Assembly (NCBI GenBank): GCA_963082875.1
Contig: OY720100.1
Coordinates: forward strand, 5,704,001 to 5,768,000
DNA from: Corella eumyota
Taxonomy: Eukaryota; Chordata; Ascidiacea; Phlebobranchia; Corellidae
DNA length: 64,000 nucleotides
Direction of reading: 5' to 3'
A program made the translations under genes and the position numbers. Below the pieces are notes generated by a model, which saw nothing but the letters and a program-made list of their open reading frames with translations, ran no database searches and was not told the origin of the DNA. This document shows, in pieces, positions 21,727 to 32,146 of this stretch. Numbering within the stretch: position 1 is the first letter of the stretch; each line of letters starts with the position of its first letter.

Positions 21727-22999
21727 CTTTTTATTTCAACACTTCTTGTCCCAAGTGTTAGATTACTTAAACAATCTATTTTCATTAAAATCTATAGACA
21801 TGCCCAACCAATGTTAATAATCTGTAGTTTGATTAACAATCTGCGCGTTTTGCAATAAAAATTGACCAATATTTGTTAAAGTTCAATTTTTTCAAGTTTC
21901 CGGCATTATTTTCGTCGTTCATATCCTAAAGAAATCTTTGTTACCATTAGCGGTCAGAAACACCACAATTGTAATATCAAGCCTAAAACGACCGTTATTT
22001 TCTTACTCCCTTCATTGATTGTGTTATTTTAACACTTAAAATTTTAGTCTTAGTATTGATATAGCCTCTTAGCATAACATCTTATTACTTTGCGTGTTCG
22101 TAAGCTACTGGTTAAGATAAAATTGTATTGCCACTATAATTAGTAGAAACTTTGGTAACTCGAACAATAGATCAACTTTACGTAAAGCTGCACGAACAAT
22201 TATATGATAGCAATAAGTGTTAATTTGTCGTGCTGCTTGCTACATTTTAAAACAACTTTAATTTGCTAATTAAAAGGGGCAAATAACTCTTTATAATACA
22301 CTGTTGCTTTCTTTTTTCTTTAAATCTTACATTTTGGTTCTAACTAATGTGCATGGCGTTCTTGTTTTGGTGTTTGTTTGATTTTTTGTTCAAACTATAA
22401 TTTATTCTTTACAAACTTTGTATAAGATATCTTTTTACTTCTTGAGTTCTATACTACAGCTATGTCGATTTAGGCTATTTTACGATTTATCAAACATCAA
22501 GTCCTTTAAAATTTTTTCTTTCTTGTTTAAATTTATACCAATTTTTTTTAAATATGATTCATAATATTTTGGTCTAAAAATTGTATAAAATAAATGTTGT
22601 TTATATTTCCAACGTTGAATTGTAGCTCTTCTTAGTTCTTGTTTGATTAAAATAAATACAAGTTATTGCACGTTATTTAGTAAATTTTTTTTTATGAAAG
22701 ATAGAGATGTTATTGAACAAAATTCCTGTTAGATTAGTAACTCCCTTTAGTTTTCGGTGGTTCTGTTATAATATGATATGTGTAACATTTTTTAAATGTG
22801 AATATGGTACAGTGATGGTGTGGGCGTATTGACATATAGGATTAGGCCTATGTTTTCTCAATATTTTTGTCGTTCTAAAATATCTGTTAAATGACTTTAC
22901 TGTAGTTACTACACTGGGCTGATATTTTTAATTGTTGATTAAAGGTATCAAAATTGTTTTAGAATTTTATTGAGCAAGTATACAAAAAAGCTTATTAAA
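21727..22999. other. Convergent 3' region between MAPRE and L3MBTL
   Basis: MAPRE's AATAAA lies at 21854-21859. On the minus strand an AATAAA (TTTATT at 22966-22971) lies about 30 bases after the L3MBTL stop. The remaining ~1.1 kb is AT-rich and holds no recognised gene or repeat. Confidence 0.6.
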
Positions 23000-25900
23000 T
23001 TAAAAGTTTCCTCGTTTTCGTTCTGGAACCTTAATCAGCAAAATGGCGTTATAAATCTTAACACTTGGACCTAACTTTAAATTTAAAACTGTGGTCAAAT
23101 CGTATTGTGTCAGCAACAAAAATGCTTCACCATCTATTTCGTTATCCGTAAATTTAACCAAGCATTCATTGTTGCCAGTTAACTCAACAACAAAATTTGC
23201 AACTTCGTGGATTGACCATCTTTTTACAATTGTCTCAGATTTGTTTGCAGCTATGGGCAAAAGCTTAGCCCTTTGTCTTATTCCACAAACGTCGTCCATG
23301 TTACGTATTTGCATCGACAAAACGGAAGCTGAATTTCGCAAAAGAGATTGCTCCTCGAAGTATGATTTGTTGGAATATACATCAGATTTATTGCCATCCC
23401 ATTCGTTATAATTAGTCACGTGGCTGCTTTTTCTCTTTTTGTGAAGTCGTTCGTAGCTTTCAGATTTTATTCGGGGTCTTCCACGTTTGTGAACTTTTGC
23501 GGCGCGACTTTCGTTACTGAATTTTGTGACGAAGTTTGAAGAATATTTCGGGCTTGACTTGTAAGTCAAAAGACGATCCGGCAAAGCTTCCCTCTGCAGA
23601 TTTTGTGGGGAATAAGGACACCCATATTCACTGTAATGGTTTTGATACTTGTCCTGTTTAATATGACCCACCCCACTACAGCCGGGAATCGGACAACCTG
23701 AAGGATCGGCGTTGGCATCATTTTCCAGACATACTGGCGATTCGATAGGGTGGCTAGTTTTACTGCACCAACCTGGTGGGTGAATATCTAAATCATCATA
23801 GTTGACCCAGTAGTCGTACATATCACTCCAACCATCAAAATGTATTTGAATCCTATATTCGTCTATGTTTGTTACAGTGGCAACCCGAATTAAGGAAGGG
23901 TTTCTTTTATCAACAGACTCCAATTTCATGCCAATTTCAAACATGTGACCGTTATTCGAAAATGCAGATAATTCGGCATCCGGTATTATTTCAGAACTCT
24001 CCTCAATTTTGTTGTGCTCTTTATTTCCACCGGGCGGCGGAGCTAACTCTACTCCGTTGCCAGCACACCAGCCAGTGGGTTTTAAATAGTTGGACGACGC
24101 TAAAGCCCAGTAATCAAATGTAGAGTCCCAGCCGTCGAAATGAACAAGAACATACCCCCCAAGCACGTCCTTGACGGTTGCAATACAAGTCAATTCGGTG
24201 TGCCTATGGTCCACAGCTTCCAAGTGGTCCCCGATGTTAAATTTGACATCTTCAGAGGAAGTTGTCGAAGTGAAAGCTTCCGGAGGTGCCACGGAAAGAT
24301 TGTATAGCTTCGCATGATGTTCCAAAGTAAATTCGTCCTTTTTGTACCCACCTGGCGGCGTTAAAGATCTACCCGTTGACTCACAAAAACCGCATGGAAA
24401 TATAAATGGTGAGTCTTTGTTTACCCAGTAATCATATGCATCCGAAAAACCTTCAAAATGTAAGCGAATTCGGTGGCCTTTAATGCTTGACACTGATACT
24501 AAACAAAACATGGATTCGTGTAAGGGGTCTATTGCCTCTAGTAAGTTTCCAAGTTGGAATAAATTCGGTTCGGTGGACACAGGTTCTTTCTGGTGTATTT
24601 CAAAAAACACATCCGATGTAGCTCCGCTCGCGTTATTTTTAACCAAATATTCATCCCAGGAGAATTTCACTTTAGAACGAGGCGTGGTAGATAGGCTGTG
24701 TCGTTTTTGTTGCCTTGCTGGCATGTACGAGTCTTGCTTTACAATTGAAGGTCTTCGTTTTTTTGATCCATTGGTATGAGGAAAAATGATCTTAAATTTT
24801 AAATTCGATTTTGAGGATTTCGGATCTTTATGTTTCTTTTTGGGTTCGTCAGTAGCAGGACTCCACTGTTGTCCTGCACTTATCTTTTTTCGGTGTCGAG
24901 CTGCGTTTCTTGCCACGCAATGCTTGCTGCAAAAGCGGCCAGAGAAAAACTTGTCGCGATTGGAAATGCCACAAAAATTACACTTCACTAGCGGATTATG
25001 CGGCAAAAATGAAGTAGTGAACGATTTCGCTCTGGGTTGCATTTCCTTTGGTTGGTACGTATCATCTAAAAACAACATTGATTTAAATCACTAAAGGCTT
25101 AACTTGGGCATTTTTATTGGTTAGCCTAAAACTTGGCCTTATTGGTTTTTTAGCTATTTTGAATTTTTAAATATAGTCACTGTTTACTGTTATATGAAAG
25201 ACCAGGCATATTAAAGTTTTTTTGTAGTTGATAACCATCTTAAAAATGGAAAATATTATCGCAAGTTTTTCTATGAGTATAGCGTGACCGCATACCAATT
25301 TGAAACAAACAAGATGTGGTTCTCTTACCTCTGATTAAAACTTACAATTAAAAACACGTTTTATATTTGATATATACAAAGAAAATAAATTAAAAAGTAA
25401 CATTACCTTCTTGCATTAAATTTGTTTCTGGAATGTCAAAGTGTTCCTTTTTAATTTTTACGAAATCTAAAATGTTTTCCTTTTCAACGACTCCATCTTG
25501 TTTATTTGTAACGTCGGGACTTAGTTCTGGCACGTCATCTTCGGTTTTGGTCACGTTGTCTGGTTCGTCCACGACGTTTGCATGGTCTGTGACGTCATCG
25601 GTTGCGTCATTGTTCACGTCATCGATTGTGGGATCGTTAATTTCTGGTTCATGGTCGGATAACATTTCAACGTCGCCTTCATTGTTAACTCGAAACTTGA
25701 AAAAAAAGTGTTTTAGTAAAAACTTTAATAAACCCAATTTCTTAATTTTCCCTAAAAAGGGAATACTAGAAAATTAAATTAATTTTATTTTTAAAATAAT
25801 TTTTTTTTTAATAATCGCGTATTATTAAGGTTTTATTACAAAGGATTCTATTTTGTTAACAAAATAAATTATTTAAAAAAACTTCACACAAGAAAATTAC

Positions 25901-26896
25901 CTTCATGTTTGTTCCAGGGAGTACCCCTACATTACCTTCCCAATCAAGACCCCCCAATTCGGGCTCTGTTACGTCATTTTCTTTATGCTCAGTTACCTTA
26001 AAAAAATATTTAAAAAAAAGTTGTTAAAAACGAGATTGTTTTTTTTATTTTCCAAGCTTGTTTTTTCTAATAGCATTTTAGTAAACAAAGAAAAAATTAT
26101 TTACGGGTGCATTCGTTACAAAAAAAACAACATAGCTTTGTGTGATATGCAATAAATAATTGATGACATGTTATTATAATGTGAATCAATTCGGCTGCAA
26201 TGAAAAACATTGATCTTTCCAGCTATAATTAGGTTCTCATCAGCACCATTCGTTACTTAACATAACAAACTTAAAAGCAAGTTAAAACATTTTTAGTATT
26301 CGTTCAAGAAAATTTTTAATTTTATGTAAACTAACAATTTATTGCCATTTCCTGCTTAAAAGCGTTGACTAAATGACTACTAACAGGATTTACATTAATT
26401 GATTAATCCTTTCAACATGCGTTCAAATTCACATTATTATAACAACAAACAGCTGCCCGATTTGCTACATTTTAAACAGCTTCAAAACTTATATTTTCAA
26501 ACGCAAAAAATAAGATTTAATAAGGATTGTTTATGTGTTTACTGATTCTTTAAAAAATTCCAAATGTATGATGCCGTTTTAAAAAAATATTCCGTTTCAC
26601 CGAAACAACATCTAAATTTGAAAGAAAAGTAAACAACTTTTTTAATTATTCAAATGGCGTGTTACTGGAATTGTTTAATTACACACATCACATGAGGTTA
26701 AACATCACGCTAAACACTTAAATGATTCATCCATTTATCTTTCCTTTTATGAATAGAAAAACAAATTGTAATATTCGCCAATAAAAAAGCTGATTTTTGT
26801 TATATAATCTACCTCGTTGACTAGTGGCGTTGTGACGTCATTTCCGGTATATTCTTCGTTTCTAGTTTGCACATTGGTGTGATTTTCGACGTCCAT
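23000..26896 (-). CDS. L3MBTL: L3MBTL-type Polycomb protein: FCS finger, three MBT repeats, C2HC finger, SAM domain
   Basis: L(3)mbt-like proteins read mono- and dimethylated histone lysines and compact chromatin. Four exons (26813-26896, 25901-25996, 25407-25695, 23000-25065) join in frame to 844 residues; the last exon is unusually long (2,066 nt). Order of parts: an acidic N-terminal half-disordered region rich in DDV/DVT (to ~150); FCS zinc finger CNFCGISNRDKFFSGRFCSKHC (~186-208); MBT1 with LHFEGFSDAYDYWV; MBT2 with VHFDGWDSTFDYWA, whose Asp and aromatics form the methyl-lysine cage; MBT3 with IHFDGWSDMYDYWV; a C2HC finger (GCPIPGCSGVGHIKQDK...HYSEYGCP); and a C-terminal SAM domain (WSIHEVANFVVELTG). 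A Met at 25078 would start the long exon, but it lies in intron sequence; the frame continues into the upstream exons. It resembles L3MBTL1/3/4; the exact paralogue is not assigned. Confidence 0.92.
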
Positions 26897-28363
26897 GTTT
26901 GTTCATAAAATGAGAGATTTTTATTGCTAAGCGCTGAAGCAACACAACAAGCAACTGGGTTTGTCAATATTGCTGGCCTGTAAACGTTGTTGGCCTTTCC
27001 AAAAGCTGGTTTATTTATTTATTTACATAAAACGACTTACAAAACGGCTCAGCAATGCTTTTCTAAAAACATTTGATAAATGTAAAGTAAAAAAAAACAG
27101 CTTGAATATTACTTACTTAACTTCTTGCTACTTGCATTTTACTAATTCAAATTAAATTGCACGTCCTGTTGAAATTCTTTTAAGTACTTTATTGATTTTC
27201 AAGACCGAAGGTTGTGCCCGATGGGTAGATTAAATTGTTTTAATAGGCCAAGTTATTACCATATAAGAGTTGATGATGCGTCTTATGGTTGGTTAATCTT
27301 TAAAATCTAACACATTTACATATAAAACTAACTCGTAAAAAAACTTGGAAATTTAGGGAAGTAAAATGCTTCTAATTAGCTTTCTCTAAACACGGGGTAG
27401 AAAAACGTGGTTGTTATTCTAAAAAAATTATAAGAAAAAATCAGTTTAAACTTATTTAAATTACCCAAAACTATTTTGTAACTTTGCCTAACGTGCTTTT
27501 GTAACGCAGCAGTTTACGTTTTCCCACAAAACGAATTAAAAAAGACGTTGACTGGTTTTATATAGTCGTATAGGGAATTACGATTCGCCAATATGTTGCT
27601 AATTTCCTGGCCTTTCTTTCCAATACAATACTTGCTGAAATTTGAGAAACAAAACATGATCGAATTTTTGCCACGGACTTAAGGTTTGCGCGCTTTTTTA
27701 CATAACCAGCCGTTTCAATGTCATGTAAAGTCGTTCACTGTGCGAGTATATTATTTAAACGTTGTATGTGTTAGTACTAGTTTTATGACTATTTAAACAG
27801 CAAGTATCTAGAGGCGCTATTTCAACGTTACAACTTAACTCGTACGGTTATACGATCTCTTACTCTTTTGTATTTGAACCAGCACTTAAAAACGCTTGTT
27901 CTGAGTAGAATGCGAAACTTAAATAACTATAATTGGCTTTTTCTATTACAGTAGAAGATTTAAAAAGAAAATAATTTATTAAAAAAAAAATTAAAAAGAA
28001 AATATTTATTTTAAATAGTACAAATTACGACTACAGTAGTTTTCAAGTTTTTTTCTTTTCAAATTTTAAATATCTTGTAAAACATTCGAGAAAAACATAA
28101 GTACAGAAATTTGTACAAAACATTTTACGTTGTACAGGCTCGAACGCGAAATTATCTAAAACAAATATTGTTTTAAATGATCTAAAGCAACTTTTTGTCT
28201 TTTCAAAATTTAGTTTAATTGTTTTAAAAGCGTCTAAACTGAAAACACAATAATAACCGTTTCTATAATCACTTTGCTATGCTAGAACATACCCGACTCT
28301 CTTTTTAAACAGTCAATAATAATAATAGACGGTTCCGCATAGCCATCAGAAAAAAGAAACGAG

Positions 28364-28375
28364 CACGTGACGTCA
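28364..28375. promoter_or_regulatory. Fused E-box/CRE site CACGTGACGTCA
   Basis: A perfect E-box (CACGTG) overlaps a perfect CRE palindrome (TGACGTCA) by two bases. It lies about 1.5 kb upstream of L3MBTL and 3.8 kb upstream of DNAH6. bHLH-ZIP and CREB/ATF factors bind such sites; use here is unknown. Confidence 0.4.
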
Positions 28376-29631
28376 TTGAAAGAGAATAAAAGAGAAAGGG
28401 TTTAAGAGAAAAAGAGAAATTAAGTGGGAGTGGTATTTGGTTGAAAGGCTAGTCGCTTTGTAGCTATTGACTTGATTAAAAGGCTGGATGTCCCTTTGTT
28501 GCCTATTTGTTAATCAGTTTGTTAAAAAAATAAACTTTAAAAGATTTTTTTCTATTCCTTATAAATGTTGAAATGTTTATTGATTTTAAGTTTGTCGCGC
28601 TACCGCAATGTTTGATCCAAATTCGTTAAACCTAATTTTAAACAAGCCTTGTTAAGAAAAAATACTTTTAAAAACAAAAATTCCGTCTATTAAATACTGC
28701 ATTTTTTTGTGTTTACTAATAACTTAACTAATGAGTTGCCATTCCTAACTGTATACTGTTTATTATACGCTTTTTACAGACGTGCAAATCAAGTTTAATG
28801 ACTGCCAATGCTTTTAAACTAGCTGAACTAAGCACTTTAAAAAATAAATTATTCGACGTAATTAAATAAATCTACTTAACCCACTTTTCTTATAGTTATA
28901 ACATTAAAATACTTTGTTTTCTAAAATTATCCTAAAAAATAACCGAATGTTTGAATTGTGCTAAATTTAAAAGGCTATTTAATTCAAACTTTTCCAATGC
29001 TATTAATAAGAAACAGTCACAATAATTTTATTTGTGCTGTAAGGTCTTATTTAATAACACGCAAAGCAGGAAATTAGTCAATATTTTAATCTACATACGA
29101 GGCATTGGTTTATTAATAAACGTCTCAAAGTTATTAATATGAATAATTTAAAAGACTTTTTGTTTAAGTGTTAAAGGAGATTTCGACGAAACAAAAATAT
29201 TTACTATTAAAAAATAATTAATTTACTCTAAAAGAAAAGCGTTTTCTTTTTTATTAAGTTTAACCAAACTAAAATTAAATAACCGAAATTATGTTTGACG
29301 CTAAATTCTTCTAACCGTTTTTCGAATCGATAACAGTTTTGAAAAATAATTTTTTTTCGGGTTTTGTTTTAGGTTTTCGATTCGCAGAACAAAGATTCTA
29401 AGAGTTAGTATTCCGTAATGGAATAATAGCATAAAAAAAAATTTCTTTTTATCGTATTTTTGCGTACAATTCTGTTGAATTTAACGCACGATTTAGAAAT
29501 TCGAAAATTTGAACATGGCCGTTGAATATAATTTGTCTGTAGCAAAAACGCCATTATATTTATTTTAGACTTCTTTGTGCGCTGTTCCGCATCATCGGGC
29601 ACATTCCGATTTCTTGATATAAGTTTAGCAC

Positions 29632-29714
29632 TGACGTCACACTACTGTAAACAGTGACGTCACAGCCGGGTAAACAATGTTAAATACGCATATTCGCATA
29701 AGCCGATAAGATAA
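29632..29714. promoter_or_regulatory. Clustered CRE, forkhead and GATA-like sites
   Basis: Two perfect TGACGTCA sites start at 29632 and 29655 (23 bp apart). TGTAAACA lies at 29646-29653, GTAAACAA at 29670-29677, and two overlapping GATAA motifs at 29705-29714. Six strong motif matches within 83 bp of AT-rich DNA suggest a regulatory element; the target gene is unknown. Confidence 0.4.
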
Positions 29715-31860
29715 ACCTAGCCACATGGTTACAATATTTGACAACATAAAACATAAAAACCTTTGAGTTGGATCTTTATGTAGGAAGTAAATAAATGTGT
29801 TTCGTTGTCAAATTTTGTTGGCTTCAGTAACATAAAACACGTAACGAAAGGCTTTTTAACAGTTTAATATAAATCTTTAATTACGTTTTTTTATATAGAC
29901 TTTAGGCAAACATAAATAAAACATATCACTTTAAAACCTTTTTTGTTAAAGGTTTATTCTTTTATAAGCCTGCAAACTAGTTTCGGTTCAGTTTAAAAAC
30001 AGTATTTCTTAATAATAATATTTCTTCTTTTGTAAATACTAAACAAAACTAATTTTATCACAAGAAAAAGAAAAATAATAATAACATTTATTTTTTTTAT
30101 AATTCAAAAACAGAGTTTCCTAAAACTTTATCTAACGATATATCTAAAATTTTAAAAGCTTATTAAAATGTTTCTAACATTTATTTTAAATTAAAATGTT
30201 ATTAAATTCTAGTTCATAACAGTTTCAAACTTGTTTTGTTACTTATTTCCATGTTTGCTACAAAACTTAATCATTGTAGGATACTGCTTATATAAAAACA
30301 GGACGCAATACAAAATTTATGTAACATCACAAGGCATTTAAAAGCATTAGAAACATTTAAAACTTATCTTGTAATAGAATGCTATAACAAATAGGCTTCA
30401 ATATTATATAAATGATTTTTTAAAATACAATTTCTTAATTATGATTCATGAATTAGTGTTCAGCGAGTTTGTGTTTTGGAGTAATTTCAGGCAGTCTGTA
30501 TTCATTTAAATTGTTCAGGTCTTTTTGCGGTTTAACAAACCGATCGATAAAAAGTGTCGAACTGAAAATGCCTAGTAAGCGATTTTGGATTAATCAGTAT
30601 TGCGAATGGTGCAATTGCAATGACGTATACCAACAAAGCATTTGTTATTTTACACCCTTTTATAATAACAACATTTTTCCTATTCTGCACAAAATTTACA
30701 AAAAAAATTATTTAAGCAAATTTGTACGCATTCGTTTTTGTTTAAAATTAAGCTAAAATGTAATAGAAAAACATCTCTAGTTTCCATTTTTTGACGTAGC
30801 TTTCGGCTAATCTTGGGGCTTATACCGGATCAAAGGCTATGCTGAAAAATCAAACTATGCTAAAAATAAAAATTATGCTAAAAAGATTTAATTTAAAAAT
30901 GTAAACTAAATTTTTTTATATATCGTTTAAATAGGACTGAAAGTTTTGGACTTTATACACCATTGAGGTCTAGTCTTACTAAATTTTTTACTGAAATATT
31001 AGGAAAATTTTATAAAATAAATTCTACATTACAGCTTTAATACAGGGGTATTTTTTTAAAGGTATTACCATATTGTTTGATTTATTAATTTAACCATAAA
31101 AAATTCCATTCAAAATGTAATGGAGATTTTTTGTCTCCACGAAATACCGTTTGTTAACGATTAATAGTTTTCAAAGAAAGAAAACAAGTAAAATATGTGC
31201 CGAAACTGACAAAAAAGATTTGTTTAAAGTTTAATTTATTGAATTTTTAATACAAAATTTTGAAAGATTGGCAAGAAAGGTATAATAAACAGCAAACAGT
31301 GTTTTAAAAAAAATTGTTTAAAATTAAATGTATTGATGACTTTTGACTTATATTGCGTTGTGTCTACTTTATTGTTTGTTATTTATTGTTTTTGTATTTA
31401 TAACTGATTTTAGATAGATTAAATAAACTTAATTAATTTCATTTATTTAACATTAACAAAATGCTTTTCAATGAAAGGTAAAATCGGTTGATTTACGTCA
31501 TAGGACACAAATAAGTGGTTAATGACGTTGGTAGCGACAAAAATGTCATGTTATTTATATTCTCTTTGATCTTTAAAACATGAAATAATTAAATTTTAAA
31601 ACCCAACAATAAGTAAGATCTGCAAAATCAGGTTTCGATTTTAACGCTCCGGGCTTCAATGCAGTTTTATTGATTTTTTACATAATAAAAATATTATTAA
31701 AGGACTAAAATAAAAGTAATAACATTTTATACCATTTAACATAATTTTTTTTATATTAACTAATAGAGATTTTATTTTTGTAAATATTGGAGGTTTATTT
31801 TGAAAACATTTTTTTTAAAATATAAATTAAAACTTAACACTAGACGGTGGGCAAAGCACT

Positions 31861-31874
31861 GTTACTATAGTAAC
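31861..31874. promoter_or_regulatory. Perfect RFX X-box palindrome upstream of DNAH6
   Basis: GTTACTATAGTAAC matches the RFX consensus GTTRCY-N2-RGYAAC at every position and is a perfect 14-bp palindrome. It lies about 270 bp before the DNAH6 start codon. RFX control of axonemal genes is well established in animals. Confidence 0.6.
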
Positions 31875-31891
31875 TAAAGTTGAAACAATTT

Positions 31892-31947
31892 TTCTTTTTT
31901 GCCTCAAAAAAGTGTTGAATTCTTTTTTGCCTCAAAAAAGTGTTGAA
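31892..31947. repeat. 28-bp tandem duplication, each unit a small hairpin
   Basis: Two identical 28-bp units lie between the X-box and the DNAH6 start codon. Each contains CTTTTTTG-CCT-CAAAAAAG, an 8-bp perfect inverted repeat with a 3-nt loop. A partial third piece (GTGTTGAATTC) follows. Confidence 0.85.
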
Positions 31948-32146
31948 CAAGTGTTGAATTCGTAAAATTATTTTTTGGATTTTATATTTGGAATTTAAAT
32001 ATGCTCTGCAATTTAATTAAATTGTTTCTTATTTTTAGTTAACTTCTATTCAAATCAGGATAATAAAAATTTCACCTTATTGTACTATAACCGAAGATGA
32101 TTTTGCCGTAAACACTAAGTTCTAAAGTCGAAAAGTTGAAAACGAA

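Larger units (their letters stand above)
26897..32146. other. 5.2-kb gene-free region between divergent L3MBTL and DNAH6
   Basis: The longest stretch without a gene. Short ORFs (for example 26961-27155, 29405-29602, 30469-30756) have AT-driven composition and no recognisable domain. It holds a CACGTGACGTCA composite (28364-28375) beside a purine-rich tract (28376-28430), a CRE/Fox/GATA-like cluster (29632-29714), a perfect X-box (31861-31874) and a 28-bp tandem repeat (31892-31947). No SINE copy was found here. An unannotated noncoding transcript cannot be excluded. Confidence 0.6.

Noticed and set aside
25066-25078. Start codon at 25078 for the L3MBTL long exon
   Set aside because: These bases form the polypyrimidine tract and AG of an acceptor; the frame joins exactly to an upstream exon ending at 25407.
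23091-25094. Plus-strand ORFs of 84-106 residues opposite the L3MBTL exon
   Set aside because: They are antisense shadows of a well-supported coding exon and contain no domain.
29405-29602. 65-residue minus-strand ORF in the same gap
   Set aside because: No resemblance to a protein family and no supporting gene structure.
30469-30756. 95-residue ORF in the L3MBTL-DNAH6 gap
   Set aside because: Composition follows AT-rich DNA (Phe, Tyr, Asn, Ile, Lys), with no domain, no splice partners and no convincing start context.
26897-32146. LTR, virus-like or LINE element in the large gene-free region
   Set aside because: No reverse transcriptase, integrase, capsid or envelope-like sequence, no long terminal repeats and no SINE copies were seen.
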